Shown here: one piece after another, positions 1 through 5,650 of the stretch
How the letters are laid out: every line of letters starts with the position of its first letter
Position numbering within the stretch: the stretch's first letter is position 1
The notes under the pieces: model-generated
Told to the model about the DNA's origin: nothing
The model's input: the letters and a program-made list of their open reading frames with translations, nothing else
Databases searched by the model: none
Made by a program: the position numbers and the translations under genes
Source of the DNA: Planctomycetota bacterium
GTDB lineage: Bacteria; Planctomycetota; UBA11346
DNA: 6,051 nt
Reading direction: 5' to 3'
Assembly: GCA_947440715.1 (NCBI GenBank)
Contig: CANETI010000167.1
Span: 1 to 6,051 of the forward strand

Positions 1-626
1 CGGTGAATAACTTAGCTGGTGTACCATCCATTGTGTTCGGGGTCTTTGGTCTTGGTTTCTTTGTCTACTTTCTTGGTGGAAGCATCGACTCCTTGTTTTT
101 CACTGACAAACTACCGACCCCGACCTTTGGTACTGGGGGAATTTTATGGGCTTCGCTCACGTTGGCTTTAATGACCGTCCCGGTAGTGATTGTTGCCACG
201 GAAGAATCCGTGGCCGCAGTCCCGCGTGGTGCCAAAGAGGGCAGTTTGGCTCTTGGCGCATCGAAATGGCAAACGATTCAGCGCGTCGTGCTGCCTGCTG
301 CGATACCTGGCATTCTCACTGGTTTGATTTTAGCTATGGCCCGTGGCGCAGGTGAAGTAGCCCCCCTCATGCTCGTCGGCGTGGTAAAATTGGCGCCTAG
401 TTTGCCGATTGATGGCCTCTATCCGTTCTTCCACCTTGATCAAAAGTTTATGCACCTTGGCTTCCATATTTACGACCTTGGTTTTCAGTCTCCCGATTCA
501 GAAGCGGCAAAACCGATGGTATTTGCCACGACTTTTATTCTAATCCTGCTGGTGATGGCGCTCAATTTGGGTGCCATCGTCCTGCGTGATCACATCCGTC
601 GGAAGTTCGCCACCTCGGCGTTCTAA
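1..626 (+). CDS. pstA: Phosphate ABC transporter permease PstA, C-terminal part (5' end outside window)
   Basis: This is one of the two membrane permease subunits of the high-affinity phosphate importer PstSCAB in the inner membrane. The frame is open from the window edge, so the true start lies upstream; the GTG at position 3 is an internal Val codon. About 207 residues are visible. NLAGVPSIVFG near the visible N-terminus is the typical PstA signature. Hydrophobic segments lie at visible residues about 10-24, 46-66, 101-127 and 171-195. The cytoplasmic EAA loop that docks onto PstB is at about 79-101 (EGSLALGASKWQ...LPAAIPG). Between the last two membrane segments is a roughly 40-residue loop containing KFMHLGFHIYD and FQSP, longer than in the E. 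coli protein as I recall it. The stop is 5 nt before pstB, implying cotranscription. PstC is the main alternative, but the motifs and the position directly before pstB favour PstA. Confidence 0.95.
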   Translation, partial: VNNLAGVPSIVFGVFGLGFFVYFLGGSIDSLFFTDKLPTPTFGTGGILWASLTLALMTVPVVIVATEESVAAVPRGAKEGSLALGASKWQTIQRVVLPAAIPGILTGLILAMARGAGEVAPLMLVGVVKLAPSLPIDGLYPFFHLDQKFMHLGFHIYDLGFQSPDSEAAKPMVFATTFILILLVMALNLGAIVLRDHIRRKFATSAF

Positions 627-631
627 AACCC

Positions 632-1480
632 ATGACCGCACTTGCACAAAAAATAATGACACCCACCTCTAACACCAATGCTCCCATCGATATGGTCGCT
701 AAGGAAAGCAAACCGCTGGAAAAAGGCCAAGGCTATCTGTCTGTCCAGAACTATAATTTCTGGTATGGAGCTCACCAGACGCTATTTGACATCTGTTTGG
801 AAATTCCCGAGAAACAAGTAACCGCTTTAATTGGACCTTCCGGATGTGGTAAATCGACGTTGCTGCGCAACTTCAATCGCATGAATGATTTAGTCGACGG
901 CATTCGCCACACGGGTGATATCACCATGACGGGGCATACCATTTATGACCCACTGATTGAAGTGACCTCTCTGCGCAAACGCATTGGCATGGTGTTCCAG
1001 AAATCTAATCCGTTTCCAAAGTCTATTTACGAAAATGTTATCTACGGATTACGCGTTAGTGGCTGCAACAACAAAGCCGATCTTGATGTTGCGGTAGAAA
1101 AGGGTCTACGTGCGGCGGCCCTGTGGGACGAAGCGAAAGATCGCTTAGGACAAAGCGCCCTTGGCCTGTCAGGCGGTCAAATGCAACGTTTATGTATTGC
1201 TCGTGCAATTGCCGTCGAACCTGAAGTTATCTTGATGGATGAACCCTGCTCGGCGCTTGATCCCATCGCCACGGGCAAAATTGAAGAGCTAATTTTAGAA
1301 CTTAAAAAACAGTTTACCGTGGTTATAGTCACCCATAATATGCAACAGGCTGGACGATGCAGTGATCGCACCGCGTTTTTCTACCTTGGTAAATTGATCG
1401 AATATGATACTACGGTTACCATATTCACGAATCCCCATCAAAAACAGACCGAAGATTACATCACCGGTCGCTTCGGCTAA
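632..1480 (+). CDS. pstB: Phosphate ABC transporter ATP-binding protein PstB
   Basis: This is the ATPase subunit (282 aa) that powers phosphate import through PstA/PstC from the cytoplasmic face. All nucleotide-binding motifs are present: A-loop Tyr45, Walker A GPSGCGKST at 68-76, Q-loop Gln123, ABC signature LSGGQMQR at 179-186, Walker B VILMDE at 199-204 with catalytic Glu204, D-loop SALD at 207-210 and switch His235. LLRNFNRMNDL and KSNPFPKSIYENV are PstB-specific and separate it from other ABC ATPases. It is about 25 residues longer than E. coli PstB because of a polar N-terminal extension (residues 1-34) before the first strand. The ATG at 632 was chosen because it follows the pstA stop by 5 nt. 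Met9 (656) and Met21 (692) are alternative starts, and none of the three has a convincing Shine-Dalgarno sequence. The family assignment is secure; only the exact start is uncertain. Confidence 0.97.
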   Translation: MTALAQKIMTPTSNTNAPIDMVAKESKPLEKGQGYLSVQNYNFWYGAHQTLFDICLEIPEKQVTALIGPSGCGKSTLLRNFNRMNDLVDGIRHTGDITMTGHTIYDPLIEVTSLRKRIGMVFQKSNPFPKSIYENVIYGLRVSGCNNKADLDVAVEKGLRAAALWDEAKDRLGQSALGLSGGQMQRLCIARAIAVEPEVILMDEPCSALDPIATGKIEELILELKKQFTVVIVTHNMQQAGRCSDRTAFFYLGKLIEYDTTVTIFTNPHQKQTEDYITGRFG

Positions 1481-1483
1481 TTT

Positions 1484-1487
1484 AGGA
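1484..1487 (+). promoter_or_regulatory. Ribosome binding site of phoU
   Basis: AGGA lies 6 nt before the ATG at 1494, in the 13-nt gap after pstB. It supports 1494 as the phoU start rather than the in-frame upstream ATG at 1404, which lies inside pstB. It is the only clear Shine-Dalgarno sequence seen ahead of a gene in this window. Confidence 0.7.
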
Positions 1488-1493
1488 CAGTTA

Positions 1494-2165
1494 ATGAATA
1501 TTATTCGACACTTCGATCTGGAACTGGCGGACCTCAAACGTTCTTTGGTTAGCATGGGTAATATGGTCGAGCGCACGCTCTCAATTGCTGTGGATGCGAT
1601 CATTTCGCCCACCGTCGAAGCCCGTGAACAATGCCGCGTCCTAGAAGATCAATTGGACACGTTGGAAAACGCTATTGAAGATCGCTGTCATCATATCATC
1701 GCTCTGCAACAACCGATGGCTGGCGAATTGCGTTTAGTCATTGCGGCCATGCGTATTACAAGTGATTTAGAGCAAATTGGCGATTTAGCCGAGAGTTTAG
1801 CCAAGCGCGCTGCTTTTATTGCCCGCAATAAAGGCGCGACGAATCCTCCGCAAATCGAAACCTTAGGACGCTTAGTCCTCGGCATGAATCGTCATGCGAT
1901 GGAAGCGTTCATTACCGGCAATCTTTCGCTCGCCAGTGGCGTCATCACTGATGAGGATCAATCTGATGATCTCACGAAAGAATGTTATGAAGGTATTCAA
2001 AACTTGATGCGCAGTGATCCAGACCGCATTCGAGAATACACCCATTTATTACGTGCCGCCTCGTTACTGGAACATATCGGTGATATTGCCGTATCGATTG
2101 CCGATGAAACGGTGTATTTGCATAAAGGCACGATTGTCCGCCACCACCACCACGAACAACCCTAA
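1494..2165 (+). CDS. phoU: Phosphate-signalling regulator PhoU
   Basis: PhoU is a cytoplasmic, all-helical protein that links the Pst transporter to the PhoR kinase and damps Pho signalling when phosphate is plentiful. At 223 aa it is close to the usual family length. Two PhoU repeats, each a three-helix bundle, can be traced. The first carries RITSDLEQIGDLAE at 87-100 and the second LLEHIGDIAVSIAD at 191-204. Both keep the acidic E-x-x-x-D metal/cluster-binding motif (Glu93/Asp97 and Glu193/Asp197). The N-terminus (HFDLELADLKRSLVSMGNMVE) and the terminal IVRHH are also typical. The frame is open back to an ATG at 1404, but that would overlap pstB by 77 nt. The ATG at 1494 follows an AGGA motif and gives the canonical N-terminus. 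The protein ends in four consecutive His residues encoded by CAC repeats. Position between pstB and phoB is the expected context. Confidence 0.96.
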   Translation: MNIIRHFDLELADLKRSLVSMGNMVERTLSIAVDAIISPTVEAREQCRVLEDQLDTLENAIEDRCHHIIALQQPMAGELRLVIAAMRITSDLEQIGDLAESLAKRAAFIARNKGATNPPQIETLGRLVLGMNRHAMEAFITGNLSLASGVITDEDQSDDLTKECYEGIQNLMRSDPDRIREYTHLLRAASLLEHIGDIAVSIADETVYLHKGTIVRHHHHEQP

Positions 2166-2176
2166 ATTTATTACCT

Positions 2177-2869
2177 ATGTCTCGTATTTTAGTCATTGAA
2201 GACGAACCGGATATCCAAACGCTCATGCAGTTTAATCTGCAACGTGAGGGACATCAGGTCACCATTATGGGCTCGGGCGATGATGGTTTACATGAATTGC
2301 GTCGTCAGCCATACGATCTCGTTCTACTTGATTTAATGTTACCTGATAAAGATGGAATTGAAGTCTGCCGCATTATGCGTGCTGATGCCAATTTGGTTTC
2401 CATCCCTATTATTATGGTCACGGCCAAAAGCGAAGAGAGTGACGTCGTTTTAGGTTTAGGGCTCGGCGCTGACGATTACGTTATTAAACCATTTCGCGTT
2501 AAAGAGCTTTTAGCTCGGGTAAAGGTTCGTTTAGCACGAGCCCAAGATGTTGACGCAAATGCCAGTAAAAAGCGCATACATATTGGTCAACTTATTATTG
2601 ATCCCGTACGCCATGCCGCGGTCATTGGTGAAGAGGTTGTTCCACTCACATTAACTGAGTTTAAATTGTTGCATTTTCTCGCCACCCACCCTGGTGTTGC
2701 TTACGGTCGTTACGATTTGCTCGACCGAGTTTCTGGTGGCGACAGCGTCGTAACAGACCGCACGTTAGACGTCCATGTGCGCAATTTACGGGCGAAAATT
2801 AAGCCTTATGACCAACTCATTGAAACGGTGCGTGGCGTGGGTTATCGTTTCAATGATGCGACACACTAA
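2177..2869 (+). CDS. phoB: Phosphate regulon response regulator PhoB (OmpR/PhoB family)
   Basis: This is a two-component transcription factor (230 aa) that, once phosphorylated by PhoR, binds DNA and activates phosphate-starvation genes. The receiver domain (about 2-120) has the acidic pair Glu8/Asp9, the phospho-acceptor Asp52 in LLDLMLPDKDG, the switch Thr82 and the conserved Lys104 in KPF. A linker of about 12 residues leads to the winged-helix DNA-binding domain (about 134-227), with PLTLTEFKLL at 156-165, the recognition-helix region DRTLDVHVRNLRAKI at 194-208 and the terminal hairpin RGVGYRF at 219-225. All key residues are intact. The ATG is 11 nt after phoU, with no clear Shine-Dalgarno, suggesting translation coupled to phoU. 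The motifs alone show only an OmpR/PhoB-type regulator; assignment as PhoB rests on position between phoU and phoR. Confidence 0.94.
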   Translation: MSRILVIEDEPDIQTLMQFNLQREGHQVTIMGSGDDGLHELRRQPYDLVLLDLMLPDKDGIEVCRIMRADANLVSIPIIMVTAKSEESDVVLGLGLGADDYVIKPFRVKELLARVKVRLARAQDVDANASKKRIHIGQLIIDPVRHAAVIGEEVVPLTLTEFKLLHFLATHPGVAYGRYDLLDRVSGGDSVVTDRTLDVHVRNLRAKIKPYDQLIETVRGVGYRFNDATH

Positions 2870-2917
2870 TTTTCAGTCAGCCACGGGTAATCAGTCATCG
2901 ACTAGCAGATTACGGTG
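2870..2917 (+). other. phoB-phoR spacer with a short direct repeat
   Basis: This 48-nt gap is the longest between the pst/pho genes in the window. It contains TCAGTCA twice, at 2873-2879 and 2891-2897, 18 nt apart. That spacing is not the 11-nt period of an E. coli-type Pho box, so I do not call it one. No convincing promoter or terminator is seen, and phoB and phoR are probably cotranscribed. Confidence 0.35.
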
Positions 2918-4639
2918 ATGATCACATCGTGGCGCTCATTCCTGTTCCGCGCACGCTGGCTGATGGTTGTAGTCTTATCTTTGATCCTGGTCATTTGGAT
3001 CGCATTATCTTATCAATATCGCGTCGTCACCGACATCATGAGTGATGGCTTACTTGAAGAACTGCGCGCCGACGCCGAATTTGTAGCCGCGTTGGTTGGC
3101 AACGATGTCCAAATTCTGCTACTATCCCGCGCGCAAATACCTCATCAACGTCGCATCATCATTATTCGCCCCGATGGAACGGCGGTTTATGATTCTCAGG
3201 GCAGTTCAACCAAAACCGACCAATATAATAATCGCACTGAAATAATTGCCGCCAGAGCTCAAGGTACTGGCAGCACTCGCCGTCGAAATGACAGTTCTGG
3301 TCTAGACCAGTTATTTGCTGCTAAAATGTTGCCAAACGGATATGTGGTGAGTGTTGCCGCACCGTTATCTTTTGAGTCAAAATTAGAAGACCGTTTATTA
3401 CGGCCAATGGTACTAGCCGCCGTGTTGATCATCGTGTTCGCTGGGGTGGCGGTCATGGTACGTCAATGGCGAGATCTCGCGCGTGTTAAAGAACTCGTAT
3501 CGGTTGCCCGCGCTTATGCCGGAGGTCAATTTTCGCGACGAGCCGGCTTATTAGGGAACGATACCATGGACCATTTGGGACATGAGCTAAATGCTATGGG
3601 GCAGCAATTAGAAACCAGCCAACAACAAATAGCCGAGCAACAATCACTGCTAGATGGTGCTTTAGGGGCGCTTACTGAAGGTGTCGCCTGCGTGAATACG
3701 GTCGGTAAAGTACTGTATGCGAACGCTGCATTTCGTCATTTAGCAGCGAGCGGTGCGGATGTCGATGGAACGACCTACTATCAACATATTCCTGTTCAAC
3801 ATTTGGATCAGGCACAAGAATTTGAACACCATCGTCGTCAGCTGCGTGCCATAATTATTCCCGTTTCAGGAGCGATGCGCGTCATCGTGCTGCATGACTT
3901 AACGGAACGAAAACATTTAGAAAACGCTCGGCGCGATTTTATTAGTTCAGTCAGCCACGAATTGAAAACCCCACTAACGTCGATTGCCGGATTTGCAGAA
4001 ACCCTCCTTGATGGAGTTATCGAAGAAGATCCCGTCACAACACGCGATTTTGTTACACGAATTGCTAAGCACAGTGATCGACTTGCCGAGTTAGTGCGCG
4101 ATGTACTAACTATATCGCGCTTAGAACAAGGCGCCTGGGAAGTGCGACCGACTCACATTGATGTGTCCTCCATTGCTCGCTCCGTATTGGAAGATCACGC
4201 CGAATTAGCACGCCGCCAACAGGTTACGACGTCACTTGGTGGCGATGTTAAAATTCCCGCTCATTGTGACCCGGAATTACTACGCCAGTTGCTGGGTAAT
4301 TTAGTTTCGAATGCTATTCGCTATAATCGAGAATCCGGCACGGTTCGACTTGAAGTTTTTGACCAAGCAGCTGGTCTAGATGCGTCGTGTATTAAAATCA
4401 CGGTACGTGATACCGGCATTGGAATTCCCCCAGAACACCAAGCACATATTTTCGAACGCTTCTATCGGGTCGATTCACATCGCAGTCGACAAAGCGGCGG
4501 AACCGGACTCGGTCTCGCGATCATCAAGCAGCTGTTGGATGCGATGGGCGGCAGTGTGAGTTTGGTCAGTGATAGTTCTGGTAGCTGTTTCACTGTGATT
4601 TTACCGCGTAAAGACCCACGTAGCGACATCGCTACCTGA
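2918..4639 (+). CDS. phoR: Phosphate regulon sensor histidine kinase PhoR
   Basis: This is a membrane histidine kinase (573 aa) expected to phosphorylate PhoB. Domain order: transmembrane segment 1 at about 14-32; a periplasmic region of about 130 residues (33-160); transmembrane segment 2 at about 164-182; a HAMP-like linker at about 183-235 running into a Gln-rich coiled coil (QLETSQQQIAEQQ); a short PAS-like domain at about 243-330 ending in VLHDLTERK; HisKA with SVSHELKTPL and phospho-acceptor His347; and HATPase_c with the N box (NLVSNAIRYN, Asn461 and Asn465), G1 box DTGIGIP from Asp498, F box IFERFYRVD, and G2 box GGTGLGL at 527-533. All catalytic boxes are intact. I prefer the ATG at 2918; a GTG immediately before it (2915) is also possible. 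No strong Shine-Dalgarno is visible. The PhoR identity comes from architecture plus position directly after phoB. Confidence 0.93.
   Translation: MITSWRSFLFRARWLMVVVLSLILVIWIALSYQYRVVTDIMSDGLLEELRADAEFVAALVGNDVQILLLSRAQIPHQRRIIIIRPDGTAVYDSQGSSTKTDQYNNRTEIIAARAQGTGSTRRRNDSSGLDQLFAAKMLPNGYVVSVAAPLSFESKLEDRLLRPMVLAAVLIIVFAGVAVMVRQWRDLARVKELVSVARAYAGGQFSRRAGLLGNDTMDHLGHELNAMGQQLETSQQQIAEQQSLLDGALGALTEGVACVNTVGKVLYANAAFRHLAASGADVDGTTYYQHIPVQHLDQAQEFEHHRRQLRAIIIPVSGAMRVIVLHDLTERKHLENARRDFISSVSHELKTPLTSIAGFAETLLDGVIEEDPVTTRDFVTRIAKHSDRLAELVRDVLTISRLEQGAWEVRPTHIDVSSIARSVLEDHAELARRQQVTTSLGGDVKIPAHCDPELLRQLLGNLVSNAIRYNRESGTVRLEVFDQAAGLDASCIKITVRDTGIGIPPEHQAHIFERFYRVDSHRSRQSGGTGLGLAIIKQLLDAMGGSVSLVSDSSGSCFTVILPRKDPRSDIAT
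4620..4635 (+). repeat. Perfect 6-bp inverted repeat (hairpin) at the 3' end of phoR
   Basis: GTAGCG-ACAT-CGCTAC forms a perfect 6-bp stem with a 4-nt loop. It covers the last codons of phoR and ends just before the TGA. There is no T-run after it, so it does not meet the criteria for a classical intrinsic terminator. It could protect the 3' end of the pho mRNA or attenuate read-through into the next gene. It could also be a chance product of the coding sequence. Confidence 0.45.
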
Positions 4640-4661
4640 ACTAAACACGATCCAACACGGG

Positions 4662-4676
4662 TTGACACACGGTCAA
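4662..4676 (+). promoter_or_regulatory. Inverted repeat with -35-like TTGACA in the phoR/HEAT spacer
   Basis: TTGAC-ACACG-GTCAA is a 5-bp-arm inverted repeat in the 91-nt gap between phoR and the HEAT-repeat gene. Its left arm forms TTGACA (4662-4667), the consensus -35 hexamer. At 16-19 nt spacing, however, no reasonable -10 hexamer follows; at 17 nt the sequence is TGCTTG. It may be an operator or part of a non-sigma70 promoter for the downstream gene, or a coincidence. The remainder of the gap (4640-4730) is open in the HEAT frame from a TTG at 4662 but looks non-coding. I see no other signal there. Confidence 0.25.
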
Positions 4677-4730
4677 TCCGGACCTGCTTGGTTCGACTGG
4701 TGTGATCCTGGGCAGGCTTACCGTGCTGCC

Positions 4731-5609
4731 ATGCGTAGCATCCTGACTTTCATGTTGTCCTGTGCCCTGAGCGTATCGTTTGCTGCAGACGTAGCCGAAG
4801 GCAATGTCGATGCAGATGTGCTCGCTGCCGCGCGCGCAGCCGACGCCTTTTACCAACGTCGATTATTGACCATCACGGATGGACTGAACAGCCCAGTTGA
4901 AGCCACGCGTGTTGAAACTCTTCGCACCATCGGATTCCTGCAAGATCCTGGACTCACCGGACAATTACTGCCATGGATGCAAGCTTCGAATCGAACCAGT
5001 GCTGAAATAATAGCTGCGGTCACCGCATTGACTGACAGCGGAACGGCCGTCGCCGTACCAGCGTTGCGACAATTACTCAAGCATGATGACGCGCAGGTTC
5101 GCGCAAATGCGATGAACGCCCTTACGCGTGCGCAGCAAATTGAAAAAACTGATTATATTAAACACGCTGTCGATTCAGAGAGTTCTTTGCGCGCCAGTAG
5201 CAACACCAATCTAGGACTCATGAAAGCCGAGGATGCGGCGCCTATTTTATTGAAGAGTCTCGCACTTGATACCAGCCCACATGTGCGCCGGATGTGTGCC
5301 ATTGCTTTAGGACAACTCGGTATTCGCGAAAATGGCCCCGCTTTAGCGCAGGCATTAACTGACTCAAATCCCGGCGTTCGTCGTTACGCGGCTGAAGCAC
5401 TAGTAAAACTCAACTATACTCCTGCTATTCCTAACATGCTAATGGCGATGGAGGGCAATATTGCCGGAGATCATATCGCCCGTTCATTACAATTAATGAC
5501 CATGGAAGATTTCGGTTTTAATTCACGCGCAAACCCATTAGCACGAATTGAAGCTGTCGAAAAAGGTTTCCTGTGGTGGAATGCGCACGCTAAAGATTTA
5601 GATCGATAA
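4731..5609 (+). CDS. Exported HEAT-repeat protein of unknown function
   Basis: The predicted product has 292 aa. Residues 1-19 look like a Sec signal peptide: Arg2, then hydrophobic LTFMLSCALSVSFAA, with likely cleavage after Ala18 or Ala19. An acidic stretch follows (DVAEGNVDADV), then degenerate HEAT-type helical pairs to about 240. The clearest repeats are around DDAQVRANAMNALTRA (119-134), SPHVRRMCAIALGQLG (182-197) and NPGVRRYAAEALVKL (213-227), each with the conserved Val-Arg and Ala-Leu pattern. The C-terminus (GFLWWNAHAKDL) has a Trp-Trp motif common at the end of such proteins. No catalytic residues are recognisable; HEAT arrays usually bind other proteins. I chose ATG 4731 because it begins the signal peptide. 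An in-frame TTG at 4662 would bury the signal under 23 extra residues. It ends in tandem stops (TAA TAG). It may be read through from the pho operon or have its own promoter. Function is not assignable. Confidence 0.85.
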   Translation: MRSILTFMLSCALSVSFAADVAEGNVDADVLAAARAADAFYQRRLLTITDGLNSPVEATRVETLRTIGFLQDPGLTGQLLPWMQASNRTSAEIIAAVTALTDSGTAVAVPALRQLLKHDDAQVRANAMNALTRAQQIEKTDYIKHAVDSESSLRASSNTNLGLMKAEDAAPILLKSLALDTSPHVRRMCAIALGQLGIRENGPALAQALTDSNPGVRRYAAEALVKLNYTPAIPNMLMAMEGNIAGDHIARSLQLMTMEDFGFNSRANPLARIEAVEKGFLWWNAHAKDLDR

Positions 5610-5650
5610 TAGCGAACCAAAACGGTTTACGTCTGCATTTCATTGAGTCA
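5610..5650. other. Convergent intergenic gap
   Basis: These 41 nt separate the stop codons of the HEAT-repeat gene and the glpD-like gene. A weak AACC-AAAAC-GGTT hairpin (about 5615-5627) has only 4 bp and no T-run. I see no convincing terminator for either gene here. Confidence 0.5.

Noticed and set aside
1404..1493. Upstream ATG extending phoU by 30 residues
   Set aside because: The extension lies inside pstB in another frame and does not resemble PhoU; the ATG at 1494 has a ribosome binding site.
1685..1691. CTGTCAT, half of an E. coli-type Pho box
   Set aside because: It lies within phoU coding sequence and has no second copy 11 nt away.
4585..4599. CTGTTTCACTGTGAT, resembling two Pho-box half sites
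   Set aside because: The half sites are 8 nt apart rather than 11, the match is poor, and the position is inside the phoR ATPase domain.
4686..4712. GGTTCGACTGG, reminiscent of a tRNA T-arm
   Set aside because: No pairing T-stem, acceptor stem, anticodon arm or D-arm can be built around it.
4662..4730. N-terminal extension of the HEAT protein from a TTG start
   Set aside because: It would place 23 residues before a well-formed signal peptide beginning at ATG 4731; there is no ribosome binding site at the TTG.
4755..4766. Possible lipobox (MLSC) in the HEAT protein signal peptide
   Set aside because: Position -3 is Met and -2 is Leu, which does not fit a lipobox, and the hydrophobic stretch continues past the Cys to a better SFA/FAA cleavage site.
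5613..5628. Hairpin AACC-AAAAC-GGTT as a bidirectional terminator
   Set aside because: Only 4 bp of stem, AT-rich, and no T-run on either side.
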